The translations under genes and the position numbers were made by a program. Shown one piece after another: positions 1-6,988 of a DNA stretch of 23,337 nt (its first letter is position 1; the number at the start of each line of letters is the position of its first letter). The notes beneath the pieces are model-generated. The model did not search any database. It had not been told where the DNA came from and saw only the letters and a program-made list of their open reading frames with translations. Origin of the DNA: JAVEVH01 sp034005145 (lineage in GTDB: Bacteria; Patescibacteriota; Dojkabacteria; SC72). The stretch lies in the NCBI GenBank assembly GCA_034005145.1, contig JAVEVH010000007.1, positions 1-23,337 on the forward strand, in the 5' to 3' direction.

Positions 1-34
1 AGAAGAACTCTAAGATTGGTGCAAGGAAAAAGGA

Positions 35-607
35 ATGTGTAAGAACTACCCTACATATATTCGTAAAGCGAAAAGGACTGGTGTTACAGTAAGATTTTCA
101 AAAGAGTTACCAGATTTGAAACTGTTTACTCACTACCTTCATAACAGTGCAGATGTAAAAGATTTTGTAATTAATGGAGCTGATTATTACCTTAAACAAT
201 TAAGATATTTAGGCGAGAATGGTGAAATACGCTTAGCTATTGCAGAGTACGAAAGAGAGCCAGTTGCTATGTTAATACTTTCTTTTTTCGGAAAAGAGGT
301 CTCATGTTTGTATAGCTGTCAAACAGGTATGCAAAAGAAAATTAGAGGAGCTATGCTACTTAGATGGGAGTGTATGTTGCAAGCTCAAAGGGAGGGATTT
401 GAAAAGTTTAACTCTTGGGAGGTACTACCTGATGAGAAATATTTCCCCTCTAATCCTCGATATGGGTATTCTAATTTTAAAAGAGGTTTTGGTGGATATA
501 TTGTTAAATACCAAAGAACAATGGATTATGCATATGATCGTAGGAAATACTTCTTAGTAAGGCTTCTAGATATCTATCGTAAGATACGATATTACAGAGG
601 TAGATAG
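35..607 (+). CDS. FemAB/FemX-family peptidoglycan bridge aminoacyltransferase, C-terminal part
   Basis: FemAB proteins move an amino acid from aminoacyl-tRNA onto the stem peptide of lipid II at the inner face of the membrane, using a double GNAT fold. What is visible: an IRKAKRTGVTVRF segment near residues 9-21, typical of the junction into the second GNAT half, and a FKRGFGG motif near residue 148 that is characteristic of the C-terminal end of this family. Only 190 residues are present, where full members usually have over 300, so the N-terminal half is missing. The frame is closed by a TAA at 11-13, so it cannot simply continue upstream. ATG 35 is the first in-frame start and may be artificial: a one-base frameshift would join it to frame 1 upstream (see findings). 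Family membership is fairly sure; integrity and exact substrate are not. Confidence 0.7.
   Translation: MCKNYPTYIRKAKRTGVTVRFSKELPDLKLFTHYLHNSADVKDFVINGADYYLKQLRYLGENGEIRLAIAEYEREPVAMLILSFFGKEVSCLYSCQTGMQKKIRGAMLLRWECMLQAQREGFEKFNSWEVLPDEKYFPSNPRYGYSNFKRGFGGYIVKYQRTMDYAYDRRKYFLVRLLDIYRKIRYYRGR
575..591. repeat. Perfect inverted repeat, 7-bp arms, inside the FemAB 3' end
   Basis: TATCGTA (575-581), a 3-base loop AGA, then TACGATA (585-591). It lies within the last codons of the FemAB gene, about 100 bases before the pilB start. It could be a small hairpin or an operator half of the pilB promoter region. It has no T-tract, so it is not a canonical terminator. It may be chance in AT-rich DNA. 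Confidence 0.4.
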
Positions 608-610
608 TAA

Positions 611-634
611 TATCATAGTTATAGGTCTATGATA
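611..634. repeat. Perfect inverted repeat, 8-bp arms, between FemAB gene and pilB
   Basis: TATCATAG (611-618), an 8-base loop, then CTATGATA (627-634). It lies in the short spacer just after the FemAB stop and before the pilB promoter. The core TATCATA occurs again at 651-657 next to the pilB -10 region. Candidate operator or weak terminator hairpin. No run of T follows, which argues against a standard intrinsic terminator. Confidence 0.45.
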
Positions 635-646
635 CACTCTCTTCTA

Positions 647-687
647 CTGCTATCATATTATGTAAATTGTTTAACTGCCTTTTTGTT
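647..687 (+). promoter_or_regulatory. pilB promoter and short leader
   Basis: CTG at 647-649, a -10-like TATTAT at 656-661, twelve bases, then ACTGCC at 674-679, and the GTG start of pilB at 688. The same arrangement precedes pilM (19031-19070) and the GspH-like pilin (6953-6988). The stretch from CTG to ACTG is exactly 31 bases here and at pilM, with about two thirds of positions identical by hand alignment. No convincing -35 box was seen. No Shine-Dalgarno sequence is present before the GTG. Confidence 0.5.
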
Positions 688-2490
688 GTGGCCCAAGAAA
701 CACTGCTCACATATCTACAAAAACAGGGGATAATTAATCAAACAGATGCTACTAAAGTACAGGTAGAAAGAACGCGTTCCCCTAAAAGTGAAGAAACCAT
801 TATTAGAGAAATGGGACTAGCTACTGAGGTAGACATTGCAAAGGGTAAGTCTGTTCTCTTTAGTATCCCGTACATTGATTTAAAAGAAGTTTCTATATCA
901 GACAGCATTATTGCAGAAGTACCTATCGATAACCTTAAGAAGTATAAGGTGGTACCTTTTGAAAGAGATAATGTGTCTGTTAAGTTAGCTATGCTTGATC
1001 CTTTCGATGTTCAAGCTACACAGGCTCTACAAAGAAGATATCCCCCTAACACAAGATTAATTGTATATATAACTACAGAAGATAGTATTAATCATGTGTT
1101 AGAAAGAAGGATGGGTGATGTAATGAGTACTGAGGTTACTGAGGCTTTGGAAGATGTAGATGTACCTGTACAAGAGATTAGTGAAGATCCAAATCTCATT
1201 GATAGTATTGATTTAAAAAATGCTCCTGTTGCTAGAATTGTTAACTCCATTATGCAATACGCAGTTATTTCTAAGAGCTCTGATATCCATGTAGAGCCAA
1301 TGGAAACGAGATTAAGAGTTAGGTTCAGAATCCACGGTATTATGACCGAAAGACTCTCTTTACCAAAGACATTAGCACCAGCTGTTGTATCTCGTTTAAA
1401 GATTATGTCCAACCTAAAAATAGATGAAAAGAGAGTACCTCAGGATGGAAGGTTTCAGGTCAAAATTAAAAACAACAAGGTAGATATCCGTGTATCAGTA
1501 ATGCCCAATATTCATGGTGAGAAGGTAGTAATGCGTTTACTTGAATCAGACACCTCAGGTATTACACTAGAGACTACTGGATTAAGAGGAAATGCATACA
1601 AGATATTTTTAGATGCATTAAGTGTAACTAACGGTATTGTACTTGTAACTGGACCAACGGGTAGTGGTAAAACTAGAACATTAGCATCATCCTTAATCAA
1701 GATTAATGATCCAGGTGTAAATATAATTTCATTAGAAAATCCAGTTGAAATTAGAATACCAGGAGTAACCCAAGTACAAATTAATCCTGATGTAGGATTG
1801 ACCTTTGCAAATGGACTTAGGTCTGTACTAAGACAAGACCCTGATATCGTAATGGTCGGAGAGATTCGAGATGAAGAAACAGCTCAATTGGCTGTACAAG
1901 CCTCTCTTACTGGTCACTTAGTACTTTCTACTCTTCACACCAACAGTGCCCCTGCTGCTATCCCAAGATTACTAGATATGGGTATAGAGTCGTACCTACT
2001 TGCTTCAACTCTTAGGGTGGTTGCTGCACAAAGATTACCAAGAAGAATATGTACACACTGTATGGAGGCAGTTCCTGCTTCCCCTGAGGCTATAGAAACG
2101 CTTACTAAGTCTCTATCACAAATAAAGAACTTCGATATAATTCAATATACTAAGAAAGTTATAGCAGGGAAAAAACAAAGAGCAGAGAAAGGGTCCGCAG
2201 CACTTAAGGAACCTGAAATAGGACCGGATGGGAAGCCAATAATATATATATATAAGGGAGCGGGATGTGACAGATGCGGAGGTTTAGGATATTCTGGAAG
2301 AGTAGGAATTTTTGAGGTATTGGACATAAATGAAAAAATTAGTAGAATGGTTATGGAGAGTGTTACTGCTCAAGATATAGAGGTTGCAGGTAAGGAGAAC
2401 GGTATGGTTACAATGATACAGGATGGGTACCTTAAAGTACTTGAAGGTTTAACAAGTATAGAAGAGGTGCTCAGAGTGTCTAAAGAATAA
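688..2490 (+). CDS. pilB: Type IV pilus assembly ATPase PilB (GspE family)
   Basis: Cytoplasmic hexameric ATPase that powers pilin polymerisation through the PilC platform. The N-terminal ~150 residues resemble the GspE/MshEN domain. The motor domain has Walker A GPTGSGKT at residues 322-329 and the Walker B region DPDIVMVGEIRD at 384-395, followed by the family's HLVLSTLHTN segment. A zinc tetracysteine is complete: C455-x2-C458 and C527-x2-C530, the feature separating assembly ATPases from PilT. Length 600 aa is normal. I chose GTG 688, giving MAQETLLTYLQ, which matches usual PilB N-termini. The longer frame from TTG 667 would translate the ACTGCC leader element shared with two other genes. 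First gene of the pil locus; 22 bases separate it from pilT. Confidence 0.95.
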   Translation: MAQETLLTYLQKQGIINQTDATKVQVERTRSPKSEETIIREMGLATEVDIAKGKSVLFSIPYIDLKEVSISDSIIAEVPIDNLKKYKVVPFERDNVSVKLAMLDPFDVQATQALQRRYPPNTRLIVYITTEDSINHVLERRMGDVMSTEVTEALEDVDVPVQEISEDPNLIDSIDLKNAPVARIVNSIMQYAVISKSSDIHVEPMETRLRVRFRIHGIMTERLSLPKTLAPAVVSRLKIMSNLKIDEKRVPQDGRFQVKIKNNKVDIRVSVMPNIHGEKVVMRLLESDTSGITLETTGLRGNAYKIFLDALSVTNGIVLVTGPTGSGKTRTLASSLIKINDPGVNIISLENPVEIRIPGVTQVQINPDVGLTFANGLRSVLRQDPDIVMVGEIRDEETAQLAVQASLTGHLVLSTLHTNSAPAAIPRLLDMGIESYLLASTLRVVAAQRLPRRICTHCMEAVPASPEAIETLTKSLSQIKNFDIIQYTKKVIAGKKQRAEKGSAALKEPEIGPDGKPIIYIYKGAGCDRCGGLGYSGRVGIFEVLDINEKISRMVMESVTAQDIEVAGKENGMVTMIQDGYLKVLEGLTSIEEVLRVSKE

Positions 2491-2498
2491 TTTTAGGA

Positions 2499-2504
2499 TA
2501 TAAT
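2499..2504 (+). promoter_or_regulatory. -10 box (TATAAT) for a leaderless pilT transcript
   Basis: A perfect TATAAT ends 8 bases before the pilT ATG at 2513. Transcription would then start at or very near the ATG, giving a leaderless mRNA. No Shine-Dalgarno sequence is visible. No clear -35 box, which would fall inside the end of pilB. Confidence 0.55.
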
Positions 2505-2512
2505 GGTAAATA

Positions 2513-4192
2513 ATGGATAACAATACTGCCCAGAATGGTACAATCCAATACCCTGATTTAACACAGAGTACTGGAAATTTAGCTACACCAAGTGGAGATA
2601 CTTCAACTACTTCCTCTACACCAACACCAGCATCAGAAGAGAAAATACTTCAAGATTTAGCATCTCAGATACAGGCTATGAATACTCCTGCTCCTGAGAA
2701 TGAATCTAATGTTGTAGATGCTCTCTCTGGTATACCTACATCCCCTACTCCAGCAGATGTATCTCAAGCTCCAGTTACACCAACAGTAGAAGGATCTGCA
2801 GTACCCAATCCTATACCAACACAAGACATAAAAGACGATGCAGCTGCACAGCAGCTTATTCAATCTGTAGAATCAGCATCTCCAACCCCAGTACCTCAAC
2901 AGCCAGTTGCTGACCTAACAAATATTCAAGAAGCAACCCCTATTAATGATCCTAATGATTTGAATAAGCCTCAACCAGTTACCGAATTAAAAGGAGTTGT
3001 AGATAACAAATTACAAGACATTATTCCTGGAGAGAAAGTTCCCAAGGCGTTAAAGAGAGAGCCAAAGGAAGAGAATCTTGCGAAACCAATAGTATTAGAA
3101 GAACAGGCTCCTATTATGCCTAAGGTAAGTACTCTAAAAATAGATGAGTTACTTAAATATGCTATACAGCACAATGCTTCAGACTTACACCTTACAGTTG
3201 GGTATCCCCCAATAGTAAGAATAGATGGAGAGTTAAGAGAGGTAAGTGATAGCATTATCACTCCTCAAGAAGCAGAGGAATTAATACTACCTCTTCTTTC
3301 AGATGAAAAGAAAGAATTGCTTGAGGTAAATAAAGAGATAGACTTTGCTCATTTCCATGAGAGTGAATATACAGGAAGGTTTAGAATCAATGTATACCAT
3401 ACAATGAAAAACCTTGCTGCTGCATTTAGGTTGATACCTTCAAAGATTAGATCTATTGATGAATTGATGCTTCCTTCTATATACCATCAGTTCTCTCAAC
3501 TTAAACAGGGCTTTATACTAATAACAGGACCTACTGGACACGGTAAGAGTACTACTCTTGCAGCTATCTTAGAAGAGATTAATCAATCTAGATTTACACA
3601 TATAATTACGATTGAAGATCCAATTGAATATGTATTCGATGGAAAGAAATCTTTAATAGATCAAAGAGAGATGAATGAAGATACGCACTCATGGCCAATT
3701 GCACTTAGAAGTGCTCTAAGACAAGACCCAGATGTAATACTTGTTGGTGAGATGAGAGATTACGAAACCATAGCATCAGCTATTACATTAGCTGAAACAG
3801 GACACTTAGTATTTGCTACACTACATACTAATAGTGCAGCACAAACAGTAGATAGAATCATAGATGTATTTCCTGAAAATCAACAAGCACAAATTAGGTT
3901 ACAACTTTCCAATATCTTAGAAGCTATTGTAGCTCAGAGATTAATACCTTTAGACAAAGGAGGAAGAAGAGCTGTTACTGAAATTATGATTGCTAACCCA
4001 GCCATTAGAAACTTAATTCGAGAGGCTAAGACACATCAAATAGATAATGTAATTAGAACTAGCTCTGATATAGGGATGATACCTTTGGAGAAATCCTTAG
4101 TATCTCTTGTTAGAGAGGGAGTTATTTCTGTACAGAAAGCTCAGGAGTACGCAGTATTCCCTGAGGAAGTATTAAGATTACTTAAGAGTTAA
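2513..4192 (+). CDS. pilT: Pilus retraction ATPase PilT with long disordered N-terminal extension
   Basis: PilT depolymerises the pilus and drives retraction. The conserved protein starts near residue 208 (LKIDELLKYAIQHNASDLHL) and runs to the C-terminus, about 350 residues, the usual PilT size. It contains Walker A GPTGHGKS at 339-346 (His where Ser is commonest), the Walker B region DPDVILVGEMRD at 405-416, and AIRNLIRE at 497-504, the PilT hallmark. It lacks the tetracysteine of PilB. Residues 1 to ~200 are an unusual extension rich in Pro, Thr, Ser, Gln and acidic residues, probably disordered, ending in a short charged stretch. The frame is unbroken and the ATG sits 8 bases after a TATAAT, so the extension seems genuine. 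Two bases separate it from pilC. Confidence 0.94.
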   Translation: MDNNTAQNGTIQYPDLTQSTGNLATPSGDTSTTSSTPTPASEEKILQDLASQIQAMNTPAPENESNVVDALSGIPTSPTPADVSQAPVTPTVEGSAVPNPIPTQDIKDDAAAQQLIQSVESASPTPVPQQPVADLTNIQEATPINDPNDLNKPQPVTELKGVVDNKLQDIIPGEKVPKALKREPKEENLAKPIVLEEQAPIMPKVSTLKIDELLKYAIQHNASDLHLTVGYPPIVRIDGELREVSDSIITPQEAEELILPLLSDEKKELLEVNKEIDFAHFHESEYTGRFRINVYHTMKNLAAAFRLIPSKIRSIDELMLPSIYHQFSQLKQGFILITGPTGHGKSTTLAAILEEINQSRFTHIITIEDPIEYVFDGKKSLIDQREMNEDTHSWPIALRSALRQDPDVILVGEMRDYETIASAITLAETGHLVFATLHTNSAAQTVDRIIDVFPENQQAQIRLQLSNILEAIVAQRLIPLDKGGRRAVTEIMIANPAIRNLIREAKTHQIDNVIRTSSDIGMIPLEKSLVSLVREGVISVQKAQEYAVFPEEVLRLLKS

Positions 4193-4194
4193 AA

Positions 4195-5436
4195 ATGCCA
4201 AAGTATACATATTCTGCTAGAGATAGCAAAGGAAAAGAAGTAAAAGGAAAGCTTGAAGCAAGAGATTCTCAAGCAATGGCTGAGATATTACAAGATAAGG
4301 GGTTGGTTGTTGTAAGTATTAAAGAGCAGATGGCAATTGACTTTGAAGAGCTAGGACAGATAAATATTGGTGGTATTCCAATGAAAGAGAAAGTTGTCTT
4401 TATGAGACAGTTAGCTACTATGGTTGGAGCTGGCCTTCCACTTACAAGAGGATTACAAATTATGGAGCAGCAGGTTGCGAACCCTATGTTCAAAAAGGTA
4501 ATTGCTCAGGTTAAAAGTTCAGTAGAAGCAGGTAAATCCTTGGCAGAATCCTTTAGAAGAGCGGATGAGGTATTTGATGAAGTAACTATTAACCTTATAG
4601 ATGCAGGTGAATCTAGTGGTAATTTAGATGTAATACTTAACAAATTAGCTATTGAGTTAGAGGAAAGTAAAAAGCTGGGAGATAAACTTAAGTCTGCTCT
4701 TACATACCCTTCCATACTACTTGTAGTTATTGTAGGTGTAGTTTTGCTTATGATGTTTGTACTTGTTCCTTCTATGAAAGATATCTATGGAGAGTTTGGT
4801 GCAGAGTTACCTTGGATTACTCAATTCTTAATTGATATGAGCTCTTTCTTTGTTAAATTCTGGTGGGCACTATTAATAGTTATACTTTCACTAATAATAG
4901 GATATAAGGTATGGATAGATACACCTAAGGGTAAGAGAAATAGAGATAAAATACTTCTTAAGATTCCTATTTTAGGAATGATGATTAGTAAAATACAGTT
5001 AGCTCAGTTTACTAGACTTTTAGGTTTGCTACTTTCAAGTGGTCTTTCCATTATGAGAGCTTTAGAGCTCTCTGCTATGTCACTGAGCAATGAAATGTTT
5101 AAAGAGGTAATACTAGCTTCTAGAGATGAAGTCGAGAAAGGAGGCTCACTAGCAATTCCAATAGCAAGGAGTGAATACTACCCTCTTCTAGTTAGTAGTA
5201 TGATTGCTGTTGGAGAAGAAACAGGAGAGTTAGATAATGTATTAGCAAAGGTTGCAGAGTACTACAAAGATGAGGTAGATGTAGCTACTGCTAATATGTC
5301 AGCAACCTTAGAGCCAGTATTTCTAATTGTAATGGGTTTAGTAATAGCGTTTATCTCATTAGCAATCTACATGCCTATGTTCCAACTTTCAGAAGTAATG
5401 GGTATGATAATTGACATCGTAAGTGTTATTGTGTAA
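4195..5436 (+). CDS. pilC: Type IV pilus inner-membrane platform protein PilC (GspF family)
   Basis: Polytopic membrane protein that couples the PilB and PilT motors to pilin insertion or removal. It shows the standard GspF layout: a short N-terminal part beginning PKYTYSARDSKGKEVKGKLE, a first GspF helical domain at roughly residues 60-180 (FMRQLATMVGAGLPL), a membrane helix near 174-198, a second around 220-243, a repeated GspF domain (QFTRLLGLLLSSGLSI) and a C-terminal membrane helix near 375-400. The two half-repeats are easy to see. Length 413 aa is normal. It starts two bases after the pilT stop without a clear Shine-Dalgarno site, so translation is probably coupled to pilT. Confidence 0.95.
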   Translation: MPKYTYSARDSKGKEVKGKLEARDSQAMAEILQDKGLVVVSIKEQMAIDFEELGQINIGGIPMKEKVVFMRQLATMVGAGLPLTRGLQIMEQQVANPMFKKVIAQVKSSVEAGKSLAESFRRADEVFDEVTINLIDAGESSGNLDVILNKLAIELEESKKLGDKLKSALTYPSILLVVIVGVVLLMMFVLVPSMKDIYGEFGAELPWITQFLIDMSSFFVKFWWALLIVILSLIIGYKVWIDTPKGKRNRDKILLKIPILGMMISKIQLAQFTRLLGLLLSSGLSIMRALELSAMSLSNEMFKEVILASRDEVEKGGSLAIPIARSEYYPLLVSSMIAVGEETGELDNVLAKVAEYYKDEVDVATANMSATLEPVFLIVMGLVIAFISLAIYMPMFQLSEVMGMIIDIVSVIV

Positions 5437-5460
5437 TTTTTATATATAAATTAAATTATT

Positions 5461-5466
5461 TATACT
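5461..5466 (+). promoter_or_regulatory. -10 box (TATACT) in front of the major pilin gene
   Basis: TATACT in the AT-rich spacer after pilC. It ends 9 bases before ATG 5476 and only 3 before ATG 5470. Compared with the 8-base spacing at pilT and 7 at the prepilin peptidase, this favours 5476 as a leaderless start. It would allow the pilin gene, which has its own terminator downstream, to be expressed separately from the motor genes. Confidence 0.45.
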
Positions 5467-5475
5467 TTTATGGGA

Positions 5476-6051
5476 ATGAATAGAAAATATTCAGGTTTCA
5501 CCCTAGTAGAAATGCTTATCGTAATGGGTATCATCATTATCCTTATGGCGGTAGGTATTGCTGCAGGAAGATTTGCTATTAATAGAGCAAATGATGTAGC
5601 ACATCAAAATGCTGCAGATCAGTTATTTATTGCTTCTCAATCTTTTCTTACAGATGAAAGAGAGTACCCTATGGTAACTGATTGGAAAGAGGCATTAGAC
5701 GCATGTTCAGATGGTGGGCCATGTTTAACAGAATATTTAAGTATTGGTGAATTCAGAGGTGGTACAGACGCAACATTTTACTACTGGACAAGTGGAGCTC
5801 ATGATTCAGCTTTGGTTTGTGTTTCTCTAGGAGGACCTAATGATGAGGATGGTAGAGGTTTCTACTGTACAGGTAACGGTTTCTCTAGTGATACAGCCGG
5901 ACCAGGAAGTTTAGAGGCAAAGGAAGTAGAAAATGATCCAGCAGCTCCTGATGATAATCCAGGTGGTGTAGGTGGTTGGGTACTAGTTCAAGAATGGGTT
6001 AATGATACAGATAGCTTTGGAGATGCAGTATATGATGGTACAAATGAGTAG
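5476..6051 (+). CDS. Type IV prepilin, probable major pilin
   Basis: Class III signal peptide with a short basic leader MNRKYSG, cleavage after Gly7, and a mature N-terminus FTLVEM with the conserved Glu at +5. The hydrophobic helix continues to about residue 30. The mature protein is acidic, with a globular C-terminal domain holding four cysteines: a C-x5-C pair in CSDGGPC and two single ones later, likely disulfides outside the membrane. About 191 aa. I call it the major pilin because it sits alone between its own -10 box and a strong terminator, apart from the minor pilin group. That role is inferred. ATG 5470, two codons upstream, is an alternative start that would lengthen the leader slightly. 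Confidence 0.85.
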   Translation: MNRKYSGFTLVEMLIVMGIIIILMAVGIAAGRFAINRANDVAHQNAADQLFIASQSFLTDEREYPMVTDWKEALDACSDGGPCLTEYLSIGEFRGGTDATFYYWTSGAHDSALVCVSLGGPNDEDGRGFYCTGNGFSSDTAGPGSLEAKEVENDPAAPDDNPGGVGGWVLVQEWVNDTDSFGDAVYDGTNE

Positions 6052-6081
6052 TATCTAATATCTCTCATATTTTTGTAATTC

Positions 6082-6117
6082 AAACCCCCTCAATCTCGAG
6101 GGGGTTTTTATTTTATT
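6082..6117 (+). terminator. Intrinsic terminator after the major pilin gene
   Basis: Ten-base-pair stem AAACCCCCTC (6082-6091) with GAGGGGGTTT (6098-6107), loop of six bases, followed by a T-rich tract to about 6117. This is the only strong rho-independent terminator I see in the window. It separates pilB-pilT-pilC-pilin from the prepilin peptidase and the minor pilin genes. Confidence 0.9.
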
Positions 6118-6126
6118 AAAAGTATA

Positions 6127-6132
6127 TATAAT
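6127..6132 (+). promoter_or_regulatory. -10 box (TATAAT) for the prepilin peptidase gene
   Basis: Perfect TATAAT ending 7 bases before the ATG at 6140, directly after the terminator. As at pilT, a leaderless transcript is suggested and no Shine-Dalgarno sequence is seen. No -35 box stands out from the T-rich tract. Confidence 0.55.
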
Positions 6133-6139
6133 TATCTAT

Positions 6140-6904
6140 ATGCATATATATTTTACATTCATACTATTTCTAATAGGGTTAGTTTCAGCAAGCTTTTTAA
6201 ATGCCCTACTATATAGAATAGATAACGGATATAAATATCCAGATATCTTTATTAAAGGCTCTCACTGTGAGAAGTGTAATAAACAATTAAAAACATATGA
6301 GTTAATACCAGTAATATCTTTCTTTCTTTTTAAAGGTAAATGTTCTAAGTGTGGATACAGTGTGCCAGCATATTACCCTCTCTCTGAGTTAATGTTAGGT
6401 ATTAGTTTTGCTAGTATATATTTCTACTCCCTATCCCCTATTCTCTATCTTGTAATACTTTTCTTTTTCGCTTTTTCCTACTTTGATAGATTGTATAAAA
6501 GTGTTCCAGCTATATTAGTAGATGTATATCTAGTTATATTAGTAATATATTTCTTTATTTTGGTTATATTACAGAAAGGTATACCAGAAAACGCAATATT
6601 AATTGGTATATCTATTTCTCTATTAGCCTTAATACTTGGTAAACTATTTAAAAAGCCCTTTGGTATAGGGGATATATTAGTATTAATAGGGCTTTCTTTT
6701 GTATTAACAATCCCTCTTTATGTAGGATTCGTTTATATATTTTTAATAGTATCGAGTATATACTCCCTACTATTAGTATCATTAAAGAAAGCAACTTTAA
6801 AAAGTGCTATTCCCCTACTCCCCTTTATGTTTGTATCACTTACTACTCTTCTTTTTTTTAATGAGTATATTGTTGAATTAATAGAAAAGATTTACTATTT
6901 TTAA
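6140..6904 (+). CDS. pilD: Prepilin peptidase (aspartic protease family A24A)
   Basis: Integral membrane protease that cleaves the short leader of prepilins; family members often also N-methylate the new N-terminus. Several membrane helices are evident. After the first helix comes the N-terminal zinc-type domain with C43-x2-C46 and C68-x2-C71 around the motif ELIPVISFFLFKGKC, followed by YPLSE. The catalytic aspartates are D116 in FSYFDRLYKSVP and D178 in GIGDILVL, the GxGD signature. After the first Asp the usual IPN or IPD is VPA, a mild deviation. Length 254 aa is typical. Its substrates are the five prepilin-like genes at 5476-10331. It lies between the major pilin and the minor pilins, with its own -10 box. 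Confidence 0.93.
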   Translation: MHIYFTFILFLIGLVSASFLNALLYRIDNGYKYPDIFIKGSHCEKCNKQLKTYELIPVISFFLFKGKCSKCGYSVPAYYPLSELMLGISFASIYFYSLSPILYLVILFFFAFSYFDRLYKSVPAILVDVYLVILVIYFFILVILQKGIPENAILIGISISLLALILGKLFKKPFGIGDILVLIGLSFVLTIPLYVGFVYIFLIVSSIYSLLLVSLKKATLKSAIPLLPFMFVSLTTLLFFNEYIVELIEKIYYF

Positions 6905-6952
6905 TATATATAGTAAGGAGATATTATTTAGTATTGAGTAGTTAAAAATTTT

Positions 6953-6988
6953 CTGTTAAATTATATTATTACTTATTTGGGACTGTCC
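6953..6988 (+). promoter_or_regulatory. Promoter and short leader of the minor pilin group
   Basis: CTG at 6953-6955, a -10-like TATATT at 6962-6967, 14 bases, then ACTGTCC at 6982-6988 directly before ATG 6989. The arrangement matches those before pilB and pilM. It sits in the 84-base gap after the prepilin peptidase gene, the longest spacer around here on the + strand. An AAGGAG at about 6915-6920 is too far from the start to act as its ribosome binding site. Confidence 0.5.

Noticed and set aside
611..634. Inverted repeat as an intrinsic terminator of the FemAB gene
   Set aside because: The stem is AT-rich with an 8-base loop and is followed by CACTCTCTTC, not a T-tract; listed as an inverted repeat only.
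1092..1412. Minus-strand open frame opposite pilB
   Set aside because: It lies fully opposite a strongly conserved PilB coding region and shows no family features; the same holds for the other antisense frames over pilT, pilC, pilM and the large proteins.
6915..6920. AAGGAG as ribosome binding site of the GspH-like pilin
   Set aside because: It is about 70 bases before ATG 6989, and no start codon at a useful distance opens a real frame.
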